Notes: generated by a model not told the origin, from the sequence alone. Positions 1-11,775 are shown, counted from the first letter of the stretch. The stretch is 64,000 bases of DNA from Aselliscus stoliczkanus (GCA_033961575.1 CM066740.1:19629501-19693500); one strand, 5' to 3'. A program made the numbers and translations.

Positions 1-297
1 AGAGTGGGATAATATATTCAAAATACTGAAAGGAAAAAACAAAACAAAACCTGTCAACCATGATACTTAATCTGGCAAAGTTGTTCCCCAGAAATGGAGA
101 GATAAAGACTTTTCCAAGCAAAAGCTGAGGGAACTCATCACTACTAGACCTGCCTTTCAAGAAATGCTGACAAGAGTTCTTAAAGCTGAAATAAAAGGAT
201 GCTAATTGGTAACATGAAAATATAAAATATACTGATAAAGGTAAGTATAAAGTCAACTTCAGAATACTCTAATACTGTAATATGATGCTGGGTTAAT
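1..297 (+). mobile_element. L1 (LINE-1) fragment, ORF1-ORF2 junction region
   Basis: Old, mutated L1 sequence of the L1M type, recognised from the run 'AGACCTGCCTTTCAAGAAATG', 'AAATAAAAGGATGCTAATTGGTAACATG' and 'CAGAATACTCTAATACTGTAAT' like text. It is cut at 297 by an LTR insertion and resumes at 1283. No intact reading frame remains. Confidence 0.75.
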
Positions 298-1282
298 TGT
301 TGAGAGCCGACAACCCCCAGTGTCTGACAAGGTCACAGTGCCATGCTCAGCACTAGATATTAGGGGTGCTGCCTTATGGTTGGTCATGTAATATCTCCTG
401 CCTCTATGAACCCATGTGCCTTTCCTCCTTAGGAGATATACACTCACTGCATTTGTGACAAGTTTCTGTGGTTCCCTGATGATAGCTGGCTGTGTAAGTC
501 AATGACGGGGCAAGATTTCCTAATAAAAAGGAAATTCCCTAAGACAGGCTACAGTCTGAAGGGACCCCTGAACTGAGATACTGGGGACTCAAGCCCCTTG
601 GAAACTGAGGCACAGACCTCTGGCTGTGAGAAACTGACAGCCTGCCTGTGAGAAGCTAATAACATGAGTCCTTGAGCTCACTTGCCTAATGCTCCTGCTG
701 TGGAAAGTCTCCTTGAAGACTAAAAGTCTCCAGGCCATGAGAGTTCCAATAAGAGATGATTTGCTGACTATGAGCTATGTTAATCAATAGCCTTAATTGG
801 ATTCTTTGCCTTGTACATTGTTGTAGCAACAGACACTGAATCTTTAGCTCAAGTATACGCCCTGTGAGTCTTACTGCTGGAATTTGGGGACTAATAGTCA
901 AGGTAGTCACGGTCACCATTCTTTAGGTGATATGTAGAAACTGAGTCTGGGTCATAAAGAGATTATCATAGATGAGATTATCCTCTAAGGTAGAAAAGGT
1001 CACTGTGCCCTGGGGAGAACAATTATAATAAGGAAGTAAAGACTGCAAAAGTCTTAAGAAAGAAAAATACATCAAAACTATGTGGAACTTAAACTTGTGA
1101 TTGGATAATGGTCAAAAGTTCCCCATAAAGGGGACATGCTGTGGCAATCAAGTGTGACACTTCCTCTCTGAAACTCCCCTGGTGTCTCCACTCTCTGGTT
1201 TCTTTCTTCTTTCTTTCCTTCCCTTGCCGACACCATCTCCACCTGAGGGTACCCCTGGACTCACGGAGGCTGGACCCCCACA
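298..1282 (+). mobile_element. Solo LTR of an endogenous retrovirus, probably class II (ERVK-like)
   Basis: A 985-bp element begins TGTTGAGAGCC and ends CCCCCACA, the TG...CA termini of retroviral LTRs. It is flanked by the perfect 6-bp duplication GTTAAT (292-297 and 1283-1288), and the interrupted L1 reads continuously when one copy and the LTR are removed. A 6-bp duplication and the TGTTGAGAGCC start are typical of betaretrovirus-like (class II) proviruses. The 3' part has a pyrimidine-rich stretch (about 1198-1225) before 'CTTGCCGACACCATCTCC', as often seen in U5. There is no gag, pol or env and no primer-binding site, so this is a solo LTR left by recombination between the two LTRs. Plus orientation is inferred from this layout. 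The open frames inside it have no meaning as genes. Confidence 0.85.
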
Positions 1283-2571
1283 GTTAATCACTTAACTCTT
1301 GTGTAAAGGTTGAAGGAAAAATATTATTAAAAATAGCTATAGTTACAATAATTAGTGAATACATACTATAAAAAGAGGTAAATTGTGACATTAAAACATA
1401 AAACAGTGGGGGGAAGAGTAAAAGGGTAGAGTTTTTATATGCGATCAAAGTTTAAAGTTCTCATTAATACAAACTGTTATATCTGTAAGATATTTTATGG
1501 AAGCCCCATGGTAACCACAAAGCAAAAGCCTACAGCAGATACACAAAAGACAAGGGAATCAGAGCACACCACTATAGAAGGTCATTAATTAACAAAGGAA
1601 GACAGCAAGAGAAGAAGAAAGGAACAAAGGAACTACAAAACAATCAGAAAACAATTAATACGATGGCATTAGTAAATCTTCACCTATCAATAATTATTAA
1701 AATGTAAATGGATAAATTCTCCATTCAAAAGGCACAGAGTGGCTGAATGGATTAAGAAAAACAAGACCCAGGTATCTGCTGCCTACACAAGATTCATTTC
1801 ACCTTTATGAACACACAGATGCTCAAAATGAAGGGATGGAAAGCTATCTCATACAAATGGAAATCAAAAGAGAACAGGGGTAGTTATGTTAGAGAAAACA
1901 GATTTGAAGTCAAAACTGTAATAAGAGACAAAGAAGGTCATTATATAATGATAATGAGGTCAATTCATCAAGAGAACATAATAATTGTAAATGTTTATGA
2001 ACCCAACATTGTAGCACCTAAATATATTAAACAAATACTAACAGATATAAAGGGAGAAACAGATAACAATAAAGTAATACTAGGGTAAGTCAATATCCCA
2101 CTTTCAACTAAGGATAGATCATCCAGACAGACTATCAATAAGGAAACAAAACACTAGACTAGAATTTTAGACCAAATGAACATAACAGACACATATATAA
2201 TATTCCATGTATACAGCAGCAGAATACACATCCTTCTCAAATGCACACAGAACGTTCTCCAGGTCAGATCATGTTAGGTCACAAAACAAGTCCTATCAAA
2301 TTTAAGTAGATTGAAATAACAAGTGTCTGTGCTGAACATAATGGTATGAAACTAGAAATAAAAAATGGAGGGAAAAATCCACAAATGTGTGGAAATTAAA
2401 CAACACACTCCTAAACAACCAACAGCTCTAAGAAAAAATAAAAAATAAAAAAAATCTTGGAACAAATGAAAATGGAAACGTAACACAACAAAGCTTATAG
2501 GATGTAGCAAAACAGTTCTAAGAGAAAAGGTTATAACAATAAATGCCTACATTAAGAAAAAAAAAACATCT
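1283..2571 (+). mobile_element. L1 fragment: ORF2 endonuclease and early reverse transcriptase, degenerate
   Basis: This continues the L1 of 1-297. Translation at 1690-2090 gives a broken L1 ORF2 endonuclease: 'KRHRVAEWIKK'-like residues near 1725, then GW, 'IRDKEGHYIMI', 'NVYEPNI' and 'LTDIKGE' (1807-2088), where an intact L1 has VNIYAPN...GDFN. Stops and frameshifts follow, so it is inactive. It is cut at 2571 by a SINE. Confidence 0.85.
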
Positions 2572-3073
2572 GGGGCCTGCCGAGTGGCTCAGTTGGTTAA
2601 GAGTTAGTTTAAGAGTGAGAGCTCTGAGCAACAGGGCTGCCGGTTCAATTCCCACATGGGCCAGCCACACTGCACCCAAGCTAAGCTGCCACTGAGCTGC
2701 AAACAGGTGGCAGGATGGTGAGAACATGTGCTTCTAACAACAAGACTGCCTGTTCTATGGTGGGCTATGCCTGCCTGCAACTAAGACTGAACTCGGCACC
2801 TTGAGCTGAGCTGCCACCCGGATGGATGGTTCAGTGGATAGAATGTGCACTTTTAATGACCAGGTTGCCGGTTCGACTCCCGCATAGGATGGTGGTTACG
2901 CCCACCTGCAGCTAAGATTGAACTCGGTACCTTGAGGCCACGAGCTGCGGATGGGCAGCCAGATGGCGACTGGCGCCCTCCACAACGAAGACTGAAGAAC
3001 AACAACTTGGCTGGTCCCCCTCACCAATTTCCAAACACTGTTCACCCCTCAATTCTCCCCCTCAAAAAAAGAC
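2572..3073 (+). mobile_element. Composite tRNA-derived SINE, about 500 bp (Rhin-1-like)
   Basis: The element begins GGGGCCTGCCGAGTGGCTC and carries a tRNA-like pol III promoter: A-box-like 'TGGCTCAGTTGG' near 2585 and B-box-like 'GGTTCAATTCC' near 2642. A second tRNA-like unit (GGATGGATGGTTCAGTGG, then 'GGTTCGACTCC' near 2870) follows, then a unique body with 'CCTCCACAACGAAGACTGAAG' and a short A tail. It is flanked by a near-perfect duplication of 'AAGAAAAAGAAACATCTG' (about 2554-2571 and 3074-3091). Two tRNA-like heads make it a composite. It inserted into the older L1. Confidence 0.8.
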
Positions 3074-3091
3074 AAGAAAAAGAAACATCTG

Positions 3092-4144
3092 AAATAAATC
3101 TCTAATTGTACATCTCAAGAAACAGAAAAGAAGAAAAAAACCAAGCCTAAAGTTAGCAGAAGAAAGGAAATAACAAAGATCAGAATGAAAATAAAGTTGA
3201 GACTAGAAAGGCAATAGTAAAGGCAAAAAAACTAAAAGCTGATCTTTGCAAAATATAAATGAAATTGAAAAAACATTATCTAGACTAAGAAAAAAGCGAA
3301 AAGACTCAAATATAAAAAATCATAAATGAAAGGGGAGTTATTATAATTAATACCACAGAAATACAAAGATCATAAGTACTATGAAGAAACAAATAAACTA
3401 GAAAACCTAGAAGAAATGAATAAATTCTGATAAAAAAATACAACCTGAGTCATGAATAGAAAATCTGAACAGACCAATAAATGAGTACGAAGATTAAATC
3501 AGTAGTCTAAAAGCTCCCATCTCCCCAAAAAAGCCCAGAACCAGACGGTTTACCTGTAAATTCTACTAAACACGTAAAACATTAACACCAATCCTTCTCA
3601 AACTATTTTAAAACATCAAAGAAGAGGGAACACTTCCAAATTCATTTTTCAGTATGGCAATACCATGATAACAGAGCTAGATGAGGATTCTACAAGAAAA
3701 GAAAACTACAGGTCAATATCCCATTTGAATAGAGACACAAAAATTCTCAATAAAATCCTAGCAAACCAAATTCAACAGCATGTTAAAAGGATAATACACC
3801 ATGGTCAAATGGGATCAATTCCTGGGATGCAAGTATAGTTTAAAATATGAAATCAACAAAGAATGATATATCACATTAATAGAATGAATGATAAAAAATA
3901 TGATCAGCTCAATAGATGCTGAAAAACCATTTGATAAAATTGAATACCTTTCATGATAAAAGCTCTCAACAAATTGGGAATGTATCTGAACATAACAAAA
4001 TCCATATATGTTAAGCCCATAGCTAACATCATGCTCAATGGTCAAAGTTTGAAAGCTTTTCCTGTAAGATCAGGAATAAGAGATGGGAGGGAAAATAAAT
4101 TGATTCAGCCACTATGGAAAACAGCATGGAGCTTCTTCAAAATG
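3092..4144 (+). mobile_element. L1 fragment: ORF2 reverse transcriptase region with internal deletion
   Basis: Degenerate L1 ORF2. Near 3953-4080 it translates to '[18 protein letters not shown]' and '[18 protein letters not shown]', matching the L1 reverse transcriptase stretch that usually ends in KLKAFPLRSGTRQGC. At about 4090-4105 the sequence jumps straight to the 3' ORF2 text 'CAGCCACTATGGAAAACAGC', so about 2 kb of L1 is deleted. Confidence 0.8.
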
Positions 4145-4471
4145 CAGGCATACCTTGTCTTAGGTTTACTGTACTTGACAGATATTGCATTTTCATCAAC
4201 ATCAAGGCAAGATCCTCCATGAACAAAAAGTTTACAACTTTCTGAAGGTTCAGATGATGGTTAGCATTTTTTAGCAATAAAGTAATATTTAATTAAGGTA
4301 TGTACATAGTTCTTTTTAGACATAATGCTATTGCACACTTAATAGACTATAGTATAAACAACTTCTAAAAGCATTAGGAAACAAAAAGATTTGTGTGACT
4401 TGCTTTATTGCAATATTCACTTTATTGCAGTGATCTGGAACCGAACCCACAATATCTATGCGGTATGCCAG
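4145..4471 (+). mobile_element. Tigger1-like DNA transposon, internally deleted
   Basis: The left end CAGGCATACCTTGTCTTAGG and right end 'CTTTATTGCAGTGATCTGGAA' to 'GCGGTATGCC' match the inverted termini of Tigger1 (pogo/Tc1-mariner superfamily). Only the terminal regions remain. The transposase is gone and the TA duplication has decayed. It sits inside the L1. Confidence 0.75.
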
Positions 4472-5165
4472 TATTATCATATCACATTACATTATGATCC
4501 CACAATTCCACTTCTGCTTATACATCCAAAATAAATGAAAACAGCACATCAGAATGATATCTGCACTCCCGTGTATATTGGATTACTCACAATAGTCAAG
4601 ATATGGAAACAATCTCAATATCCATCAATGAAAGAATACATAAAGGAGATGAGGTATATGTATAAAATAGAATATTATCCAGCCGCAAAAAAGAAGGAAA
4701 TCCTGCCATTTGTGAGAACACGGACAGACCTTGAGGTAATTACGTTTAAGTGAGGTAAGTCAGATAGAGAAGGACAAATACTGTATGATCTCACTAACAT
4801 GTGGAATCTAAAAGAGCCAAATTCAAAGAAACAGAGTAGAGTGGTTGTTTCCAGGGACTGGGAGGTAGGAAGAATTTGGGAAATGGCGGTCAAAGGGTAC
4901 AAACTTGCAGTTAAAAGATGAGTAAGTTCTGGAGATCTAATGTAATTGTAGTTAACGGTGTGGTATTACATACTTCAAAGTTGCTATGAGACTAATCTTA
5001 AACGTTCCTACTACAAAATGAAATTATAATTATACCATGTGATAGAGGTGCTAGCTAACGCCACAGTGCTAATCATATTTCAGTATAAATGTATCACCTG
5101 TACACCTTAAACTTACACAATATTATACATCAAACATATCTCAATAAAAATTGAATAGTTAACAA
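4472..5165 (+). mobile_element. L1 3' end (L1MA/L1MB-like)
   Basis: This is the C-terminal ORF2 remnant and 3' UTR of the same L1. 'AATAGTCAAGATATGGAAACA' (4594-4614) and 'GATCTCACTAACATGTGGAATC' correspond to the classic L1 3' text, and the element ends with 'CACCTGTACACCTTAAACTTAC' and 'CTCAATAAAAATTGAATAG', which holds its AATAAA. Confidence 0.85.
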
Positions 5166-6177
5166 AATAAGAAATTTGACAGACTGTTAAAATATTTTAG
5201 CTAGATAGATTTAGGAAGATTATTAAAAATAATTACTATATGATTTGAAAGAGAGTACAGTAGAAATAAAGTGTATTATTTTCATCTTTATGGAGTTTTT
5301 GGATACTAACATCTATCATAATACTAAACAATGTCACTATTATAAGACATATTTAATCCTTAAATTTTAAAATATATTTGAGTCATGAGGTCTCTCAAGA
5401 AAAAGTCCCATTTAGAATTCTTCACAACTTACTCGTATTCAAAACATTTCCACTGTTATGGAAACACAGTATAGTAGAAAGTTTTAAGAAAAGTCTGTGT
5501 GAGAAAGTTTCTTTTAGTGACAGCATGGTCTTGCTTCTGTTTTATGGCCCACAGTACCAACCAAATTCTCAGTAGGCCTGCTTACCACATTTCCCCTGAA
5601 TTCTAACCCTTGTTCCTCTGAAATCCATGGGAATAGAGTGGTCAGTTTACTTTGGTTTGAGCCTAAATGAACACTTTAAAGTGACTCTTGAAAGAAACCC
5701 ATTAAAAATCCTCCCACTCTGAAAGAGTTCTGCCAAGACTAACTCAAAGCCACAAAAGATTCAGGATTGGTTCCAAATTGGAACCTGTAAGAACTGTGTG
5801 GGCCTTTAACTCAGCAAAAATTCCATCTTGAACAGAAACTCAGAATATTAAACATAAGAATACAAAGTAATTTTCCAGACCCAAGAGCATTTGGGATGAA
5901 ACCATGGAAGTCTACAAGGGAATTCCCCAAGTGGAAGTCTTTCTTTTGAATGAAATGAAAGGATCACAGTGATCTCTGGAGAAGAGGCAAGGTCTTCCAC
6001 GGGGCAGAAACCTGACCCTGCCATGGAGCCATTTTGTGATCTGGGCCTAGCTTCACAGTCTCTTTATGTTTACTCTGCTTCCTAATAAAGTAAGCAATTA
6101 AATGGTGACTAATCATTTGTCCATTAGCTATTTCTTCACATTAGGAAAAAAATATAATGCTCTGCTCTTTAAGTTAG
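5166..6177. other. Unique AT-rich sequence, no gene seen
   Basis: No repeat family or credible coding frame was recognised. A consensus AATAAA occurs near 6083, but no exon leads to it. Confidence 0.5.
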
Positions 6178-6487
6178 CAATAGTGATAATAGCTCTCATA
6201 TATTAGTAGTACTTGCAGCATGTGTAGGAGGGTGGTTTTGTATATATTAATACTAAATCTATTTGGAGCAGTACTCTGCTATACATGATGAAAAATATTT
6301 TATGTAAGCTTCAATAAATATTAGCTATTTTTACTACTATGCAAATGATCTTATTTAATCATTGCTTTATTAGCCCCATTTTTACAAGAGGCAACTGAGG
6401 CTCAGAAGACTTACATTGACACAACCGTTAGAGTGGCAGACCCCAGTTTATCGACTCCAAAACCCATACCCTTAGCCACTGTGCTGC
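6178..6487 (-). mobile_element. MIR SINE
   Basis: The core 'GAGGCAACTGAGGCTCAGA' followed by 'GTGGCAGACCCCAG' and 'TTAGCCACTGTGCTGC' is a reverse-orientation MIR. The left part (6178-6340) is more degenerate and may contain an insertion. Confidence 0.65.
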
Positions 6488-6817
6488 AAATTTCAGACTC
6501 ACCATGAGACCTGAAGTTTACAGGAGTATTCTGCAGTACACTAATTCCTTGGCTTCAAAAGCCAAAAGAAACTCCTCTCCTGTCAGCTGCTTTGATGCTG
6601 GGTTTTTCACATTGAGTCTGTGAGCACATGTTCATGGTGGCAGGCTGTGGTTGAACTTTATTTGTAAACTGGACAATATCCTGTACCCTCTTACCTCACA
6701 TGCAAATTGGGAGGATAAAATGAAACAATATGCATGAAAGACCTCTGGAAACCAGGTAGCAATCTTCACAAATGTAAAGCATCATTGAGTTGCACTGACT
6801 AGACCCCTACAGTTGGA

Positions 6818-7035
6818 TAATAATAACTACTACTTACTGACCCCCTATTTTTGCTAGTAATTGGGCTAAATGCATTATATACACTTGCCTCTTCAATCCT
6901 CACCATAATTCTGTGAAATGGAATCTCACTGTAATCCCATTGTAAAGATGAGGAAACTGAGATTCAAAGTGTTTAACTTGCCCTAAGACAGTCAGTCTTA
7001 GCTGGAATTTTTACCCATTTATGCCTGGGCCTAAA
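6818..7035 (-). mobile_element. MIR SINE
   Basis: 'ATAATAACTACTACTTACTGA', 'CAATCCTCACCATAATTCTG', 'AAAGATGAGGAAACTGAGA' and 'TTTAACTTGCCCTAAGACAG' follow the reverse MIR consensus in order. Confidence 0.75.
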
Positions 7036-7099
7036 AAGTGAGGATTAATAACATATCTGTATCTAGATTTATTTATCTATATAAAAATGTATTTTTTAT

Positions 7100-7226
7100 A
7101 CATGATTAACTTTGGGTGGTGAGCACATAGTGTGATATATAGATGATGTATTATAGAATTGTACACTTGAAATCTATGTAATTTTACTAACCATTGTCAC
7201 CCCAATAAATTTAATTTAAAAAATGT
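7100..7226 (+). mobile_element. L1 3'-end fragment
   Basis: 'TTTGGGTGGTGAGCACATAG', 'AGAATTGTACACTTGAAATC' and 'CACCCCAATAAATTTAATTT' match the 3' end of L1 copies found in bats. It is strongly 5'-truncated and ends in an A-rich tail. Confidence 0.6.
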
Positions 7227-7238
7227 ATATATAATATA

Positions 7239-7447
7239 CCGAGGATGCCAAAAAATGTATGTACACATTTTGAGATATGTTATGTATGTATTACTTTTCA
7301 AAGTTGAACTGAATTACAGTAGCAATGTGTGGTATGACGTTCGCTCAAAAGATGGCATTAATCAAGTGAGTGCTAGTGTCATTGTATTACAATTTTAATA
7401 GTTTTTTCCTTTCTTAAAATGTGTTTACATTTTTTTAGCACCCTCTG
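7239..7447. mobile_element. Mariner-derived MITE, 209 bp (Hsmar2-like)
   Basis: The inverted ends CCGAGGATGCCAAAAAATGT and CAGAGGGTGCTAAAAAAATGT (reverse complement of the right end) are near-identical. TA dinucleotides flank both sides (7237-7238 and 7448-7449), the tc1/mariner target duplication. The ends and the internal 'CAAAGTTGAACTGAATTACAG' resemble Hsmar2-type mariners. There is no transposase, so it is non-autonomous. Confidence 0.8.
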
Positions 7448-7574
7448 TATATATGTGAAATTAATATTACCAACTCAACTTTTAGAGAGAAGCTGCTACT
7501 AGGAGATACTTTAGACCCCTGACTGCACACATGGCTCAATAACAAGCCTTTAGGAGCAGGGAAAGTAGGCCATT

Positions 7575-7780
7575 GGTTTCTCTGTGTTTACTAAATTGTG
7601 ATTCTTGGAACACCTGTGTCAGAATGCAGGCTGCTTAACAAAAATGTAGATTCCTGGGCCTCTCCTCAGACTATTGAGTCAGAATTTTTGGAGAGTATGA
7701 TCTATGAATATGTATTTTTAACAAGCACTACAACTGATTTTATTCAAATTAGAATTTGAGATCCATCACTTAAAGTTATG
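7575..7780 (+). mobile_element. hAT-Charlie MITE (MER20/MER5-like)
   Basis: 'ATGTAGATTCCTGGGCCTCT', '...TGAGTCAGAATTTTTGGAGAG' and 'GTATTTTTAACAAGCACT' correspond to the central consensus of MER20/MER5 elements. The ends are eroded, so the subfamily is uncertain. Confidence 0.55.
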
Positions 7781-8559
7781 GGCACTCTGGCTCTATCTCT
7801 GGTTGCTTTTATATACAAAATCTTTTTAAAGTTTCTCTTCTAAATGGAGAAAAATGAACTTCTCAGGGACAATGATGTTTTTATTTCCCAACATGCATTA
7901 TGAAAGATTACATTAAAGTGGATGTAGTGTGTAAAATCTCCCAGCCTGGCAACAAGGCATTCATGAATGTATCTGGTCCACCAACAGGCCATCAATTCCA
8001 TTCTTTTTTAAATGTCAATTAAAAGAAAAGTTATCATTGGTCATAAAATTAATTTCCTCCAGGCAAAGAAACACCAGCCAGTCACATATGAGCCTACTTG
8101 TTTGTTAATAGCTTCTTTTGAAAATAAATCACAAGATTAAACCACCAGATCTAAATGAATAGTTAGCTAAGTTAGAAGCAATGCTTTCTCTGAGTTTTAT
8201 AAAGCTTTCTGAAATGTTTTCTAATCCACAAGATGTAAAATTAATTTTCCTTTGATGACTCACAGTATTTTATTCATATCAAAAGGAGATTATAGAAACT
8301 TCTGTAGACCACAAATCCAGCTTTGACTTTATTACTTAACTTTTCCTAAAATATATGGAAGTGATTCATTCCAAAACAGTCTCAATGGAGTTCAATTTTC
8401 TTCAGCACTGAAGTCTTAGTTAAAAAGAAAAATGTATCTCAAGGAAACCTCTGAATATTGTAAAACATATTAGATTAATAATATATTTATTAATAGAAAC
8501 TATTTTGCCAAATAATTAATAAGATTGCCCATGTTGTAAAACGTACCCAGGACTTGTTT
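7781..8559. other. Unique AT-rich sequence, no gene seen
   Basis: No recognised repeat, exon or RNA gene. Confidence 0.5.
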
Positions 8560-9240
8560 TAATCACATGTAGTAAGACATATACAGAAATGGCTGTCATG
8601 AAGGAAAAAGTTCGTACTCAGAGACCCTAAAAACATGAAGTATGCCGCTCTATACAGGGGTACACAGGGAAGTACCAGGGTTGGCCAGGAGGCCAAGGAA
8701 GCAGGGAAAATCCAAGGCCATACTGTACTGAACATGCTTGATCTTGTATGTTCTCGGAAGAAAGCGGGGGGAAACTGTGTGCGAGAACTTTTATCGTGGT
8801 TTCCGTAGGAAAGGCACAGCAAAGCAGGATAAACAAGCATAGAATTGGCTAGTTTGAATAATTTTAGCAGACTTGGGGTCTGAGGGCTGTCTCTAGTGGT
8901 CTGGTACCTGACCTTGGACTGATTAAGGCAGGGGCATAGTGGCTTGTTCAGCATGTGATATCCTAATAAAGGAGATGGTGGAAGGTATGGGTCCTGGATT
9001 GGTTGGTCTTGAAGGAACATTCCAGGATGAATTGTTTGCTATCTCTAGGCATTGGCTAACCCTGGGAGGGACTTCAGAGTCAGCAAGTCCCCAAGATGTC
9101 AAAGCACCAAAATACAGAAAATAAAAAACTTGATCAATACAGGGGAAGTTCCTCTGTTGTTACTATAAAACAGGACCAATTCTTGAATTCATACTTTAGA
9201 AGTACTTGTAGCATGTGTGGGTGGGTCGTTTCTGATACAC
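8560..9240. repeat. Probable old interspersed repeat, family unassigned
   Basis: Base composition differs from its surroundings (more G and several CpGs). Phrases such as 'GGAAAGGCACAGCAAAGCAGG' and 'TTGGCTAGTTTGAATAATTT' are ones I associate with old mammalian repeats, possibly an ERVL LTR. A 153-codon minus-strand open frame crosses it (8559-9020) but has no recognisable domain and is probably chance. Confidence 0.35.
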
Positions 9241-10030
9241 TAACTATTCTGAGATTATGTGTTAATGTTCTGTCACATCTCAAGGAGTGAAAAGATATTT
9301 TTTAAAAATAGCTTTAAATTTTTAATAAACTAAGTATTACAATGACATTTTTTATTTACAGCAAGAAAAAATTTAAACTCTGTAGCAACATTTGGCATCC
9401 AGGTCCATCTGTTTTGAAATTTTGTGTGTGCCCAAAGAGAAGAAATAATTTTTTTTCTTCCTTAGAATACCTAGCATTTACATGTTATGAATTAGGGATG
9501 GAGGAGATCTGAGAAAACTTGTAAATCTGAACTGTTACATCTCAACAGTTGACATTATAGGCATGGAGGCAGGGGTTAGCTAAGATTCCACGGGTTTCTT
9601 GATGAAAGGGATACTTTCCCAGACAGAACTAATTCTGTCTGAAGAAGCGCTGAGAAAAGTGAAGCTGGGTAAAGTGCCCAGCTATGGAGTAGGAGTGATC
9701 AGAATGTAGACAAGAGGGACAAGAGAGAGGAGTCAGGGAATGCTGAGAAGGAAGGCAAGTTGAGCACAGCATTACCCCATTTTGTAAATGTCTTCATCTG
9801 TTGGGAAAGGTGGTTTTCCTTTTACCTTCCTGGAACATCGATGAAAGGTTTTGTTTCTTAGATATCTGTACCACAGAAACTTTGGAGCTGACTGAAAGGT
9901 CTCAACCTGAAGGACCACAATGATGGCATGAATTGCTTTAGTATTAATAGTTGAACAAGGTTATACCTGGTTATTCTTCAAATTGCATGTATTAAACAAC
10001 AACAACAACAACAACACTGACTATGCCTGA
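9241..10030. other. Unique sequence, no gene seen
   Basis: No exon or repeat family recognised apart from a (CAA)n run. A small perfect inverted repeat, CAGACAGAA/TTCTGTCTG, lies at 9619-9640. Confidence 0.45.
9993..10015. repeat. (CAA)n microsatellite
   Basis: About seven uninterrupted AAC/CAA triplets. Confidence 0.9.
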
Positions 10031-10271
10031 GGGGAGTGTATTAATTAGAACTCTTTAGGTTACAAGTGGACAGGAATCCAATGGCAAACCAACGGATAAT
10101 TGAATAACAGTCTTGGCCTTTGCTAGCTTCAGGCACAGCCAGACTCATGGGTTAGAATTATGCCTCTCCAAGTCTCTCTCAATCCTGCAACATTTAAAAA
10201 ATATAGGCACCAGAGTTCCGCATGAGACTCACTGTACAGAATCTCTAGGAAAGGGTATATTAATACACACA

Positions 10272-10303
<32 letters not shown>

Positions 10304-11529
10304 ATCACACTCTTTTTTGATCTTTATTGCAATCCTGAGCTTAGACTTTGAGTCATCTCACTGGTCAATTTTTTTTCCCTCTGCCACCAGACTAGTACGT
10401 TCCTGTTAGTGGCTGCTACTTCAGCCTGGATTGCAGAATGAAGATTTGGAACAGAGCTGCAGCCAACCTGCAATGGTTGTTAATATGAGCACAAAATAGG
10501 TTAAACCTTTGCTCAGCGCTCTGAGATTTTGGGCGCTCTGAGACTGGCCCCCACCCCATACTCCTTCTCCTGTAACAGATGGAAGAGTGAGAATTAGAAC
10601 CCAGGACTGATCATGCCTTGCTATTACTATAATACTCAATAGGTTTCTTTGCTACATCTGTCCTAGATGGGGAGGGGATTATTGGCTCCCATTGCTAGGC
10701 CCCAAACTGGGGGAAGGTGTGTTTTTGGTATACTCTACTGGAATTTAGAATAGTGATCTCAAATTTCTTCCAGCCTCAAACTTTTATTGTTCTCTGACAT
10801 TTCCAAAGAAACATCACTGTCCATTGATGCTACTTGGGATCCTGTTTGTGGGGTTATATAGTTGAGGCCTAACTGTGGCATTAATCTGTGGGATTGACTG
10901 GTAAAGAAACTATGGTATGCAACACTCCTTATATGGAAAAACGTTTGCCAAGTTCCAAATAATAGGCAAAAAAAGGTCAACTTTTGAAATAAGTTCTCAT
11001 TTTTCCATAGAGTTCAGATAAAATTTAGAAGACTTAGGTGTTTCCAACACAATATATACACTTTAAAAGGGTAATTGTGATTCACATTCTGCCCACAGGG
11101 GGGCCACACAAATCAGTACTTCACAATACCTTCTTGTGATAAATTTGTTTAGATATTTATTCCTAACACTTTTATCTCCCTCCACAAATCCAGATTATTT
11201 TCACAATTTATTACTTGAGTTAAAGAGATCATTTTTCAAGTTCTCTATGTAAAGATATCAGTCTGCTCAAGTTCTTCTAAACCCTTCATTACTATTCAAA
11301 TTTTGATGTCTACAGATTAGAATTCCTATTTCATTTTCAGAGATTTAAAGGAGCTTTCCCAATCTCATTATTTTTCAGCTTAAGTATCTTTAGCCAAGAG
11401 AAATTAGGTAATTTAAATTAGGATCAAAGTTAGTTAATGACAATCCCAAATTTAAAACCCAGCATTTAAGAAAAATATTACATTAGAAACATGAGGACAA
11501 TTATTCTTAGCAAAACGTAAATAATAATA
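10031..11529. other. Mostly unique sequence, no gene seen
   Basis: The first 200 bp ('AGGTTACAAGTGGACAGGAA', 'CTTCAGGCACAGCCAGACTC') resemble an old mammalian repeat that I cannot name. The rest shows no repeat or exon I could support. Confidence 0.4.
10271..10303. repeat. (ATCT)n microsatellite
   Basis: About eight tandem ATCT units. Confidence 0.95.
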
Positions 11530-11775
11530 ATAATCATAGCTCTCATTTAATGACTATCTACTCTGGGCCAGAATTTTATTGTACATGATTCTATTTAATC
11601 CTTCCCAGAGCGGCTTGGTAAGGTACATGTCATCCTCATTGTTTGGGATAAGGAAATGGAGTTCGAGGGATGTTACTCTGTCATAACGACTACGTGACTT
11701 TAATGGGAAGAACTGGTATCTGATCCCAAGTCTCTTGGAAGCCAAAGTCCACAGCTTTGTTCTATACCACACTGC
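11530..11775 (-). mobile_element. MIR SINE
   Basis: 'ATAGCTCTCATTTAATGACTA', 'CTATTTAATCCTTCCCAGAG' and 'AAGTCCACAGCTTTGTTCTA' then 'ACCACACTGCC' follow the reverse MIR consensus along its full length, though diverged. Confidence 0.65.

Noticed and set aside
2572..2660. tRNA gene (A and B boxes)
   Set aside because: The tRNA-like sequence is the head of a SINE with target duplications, not a functional tRNA.
8559..9020. 153-codon minus-strand frame
   Set aside because: Lies in a probable old repeat, has no motif, low-complexity Pro/Ser/Leu content, and no splice or promoter context.
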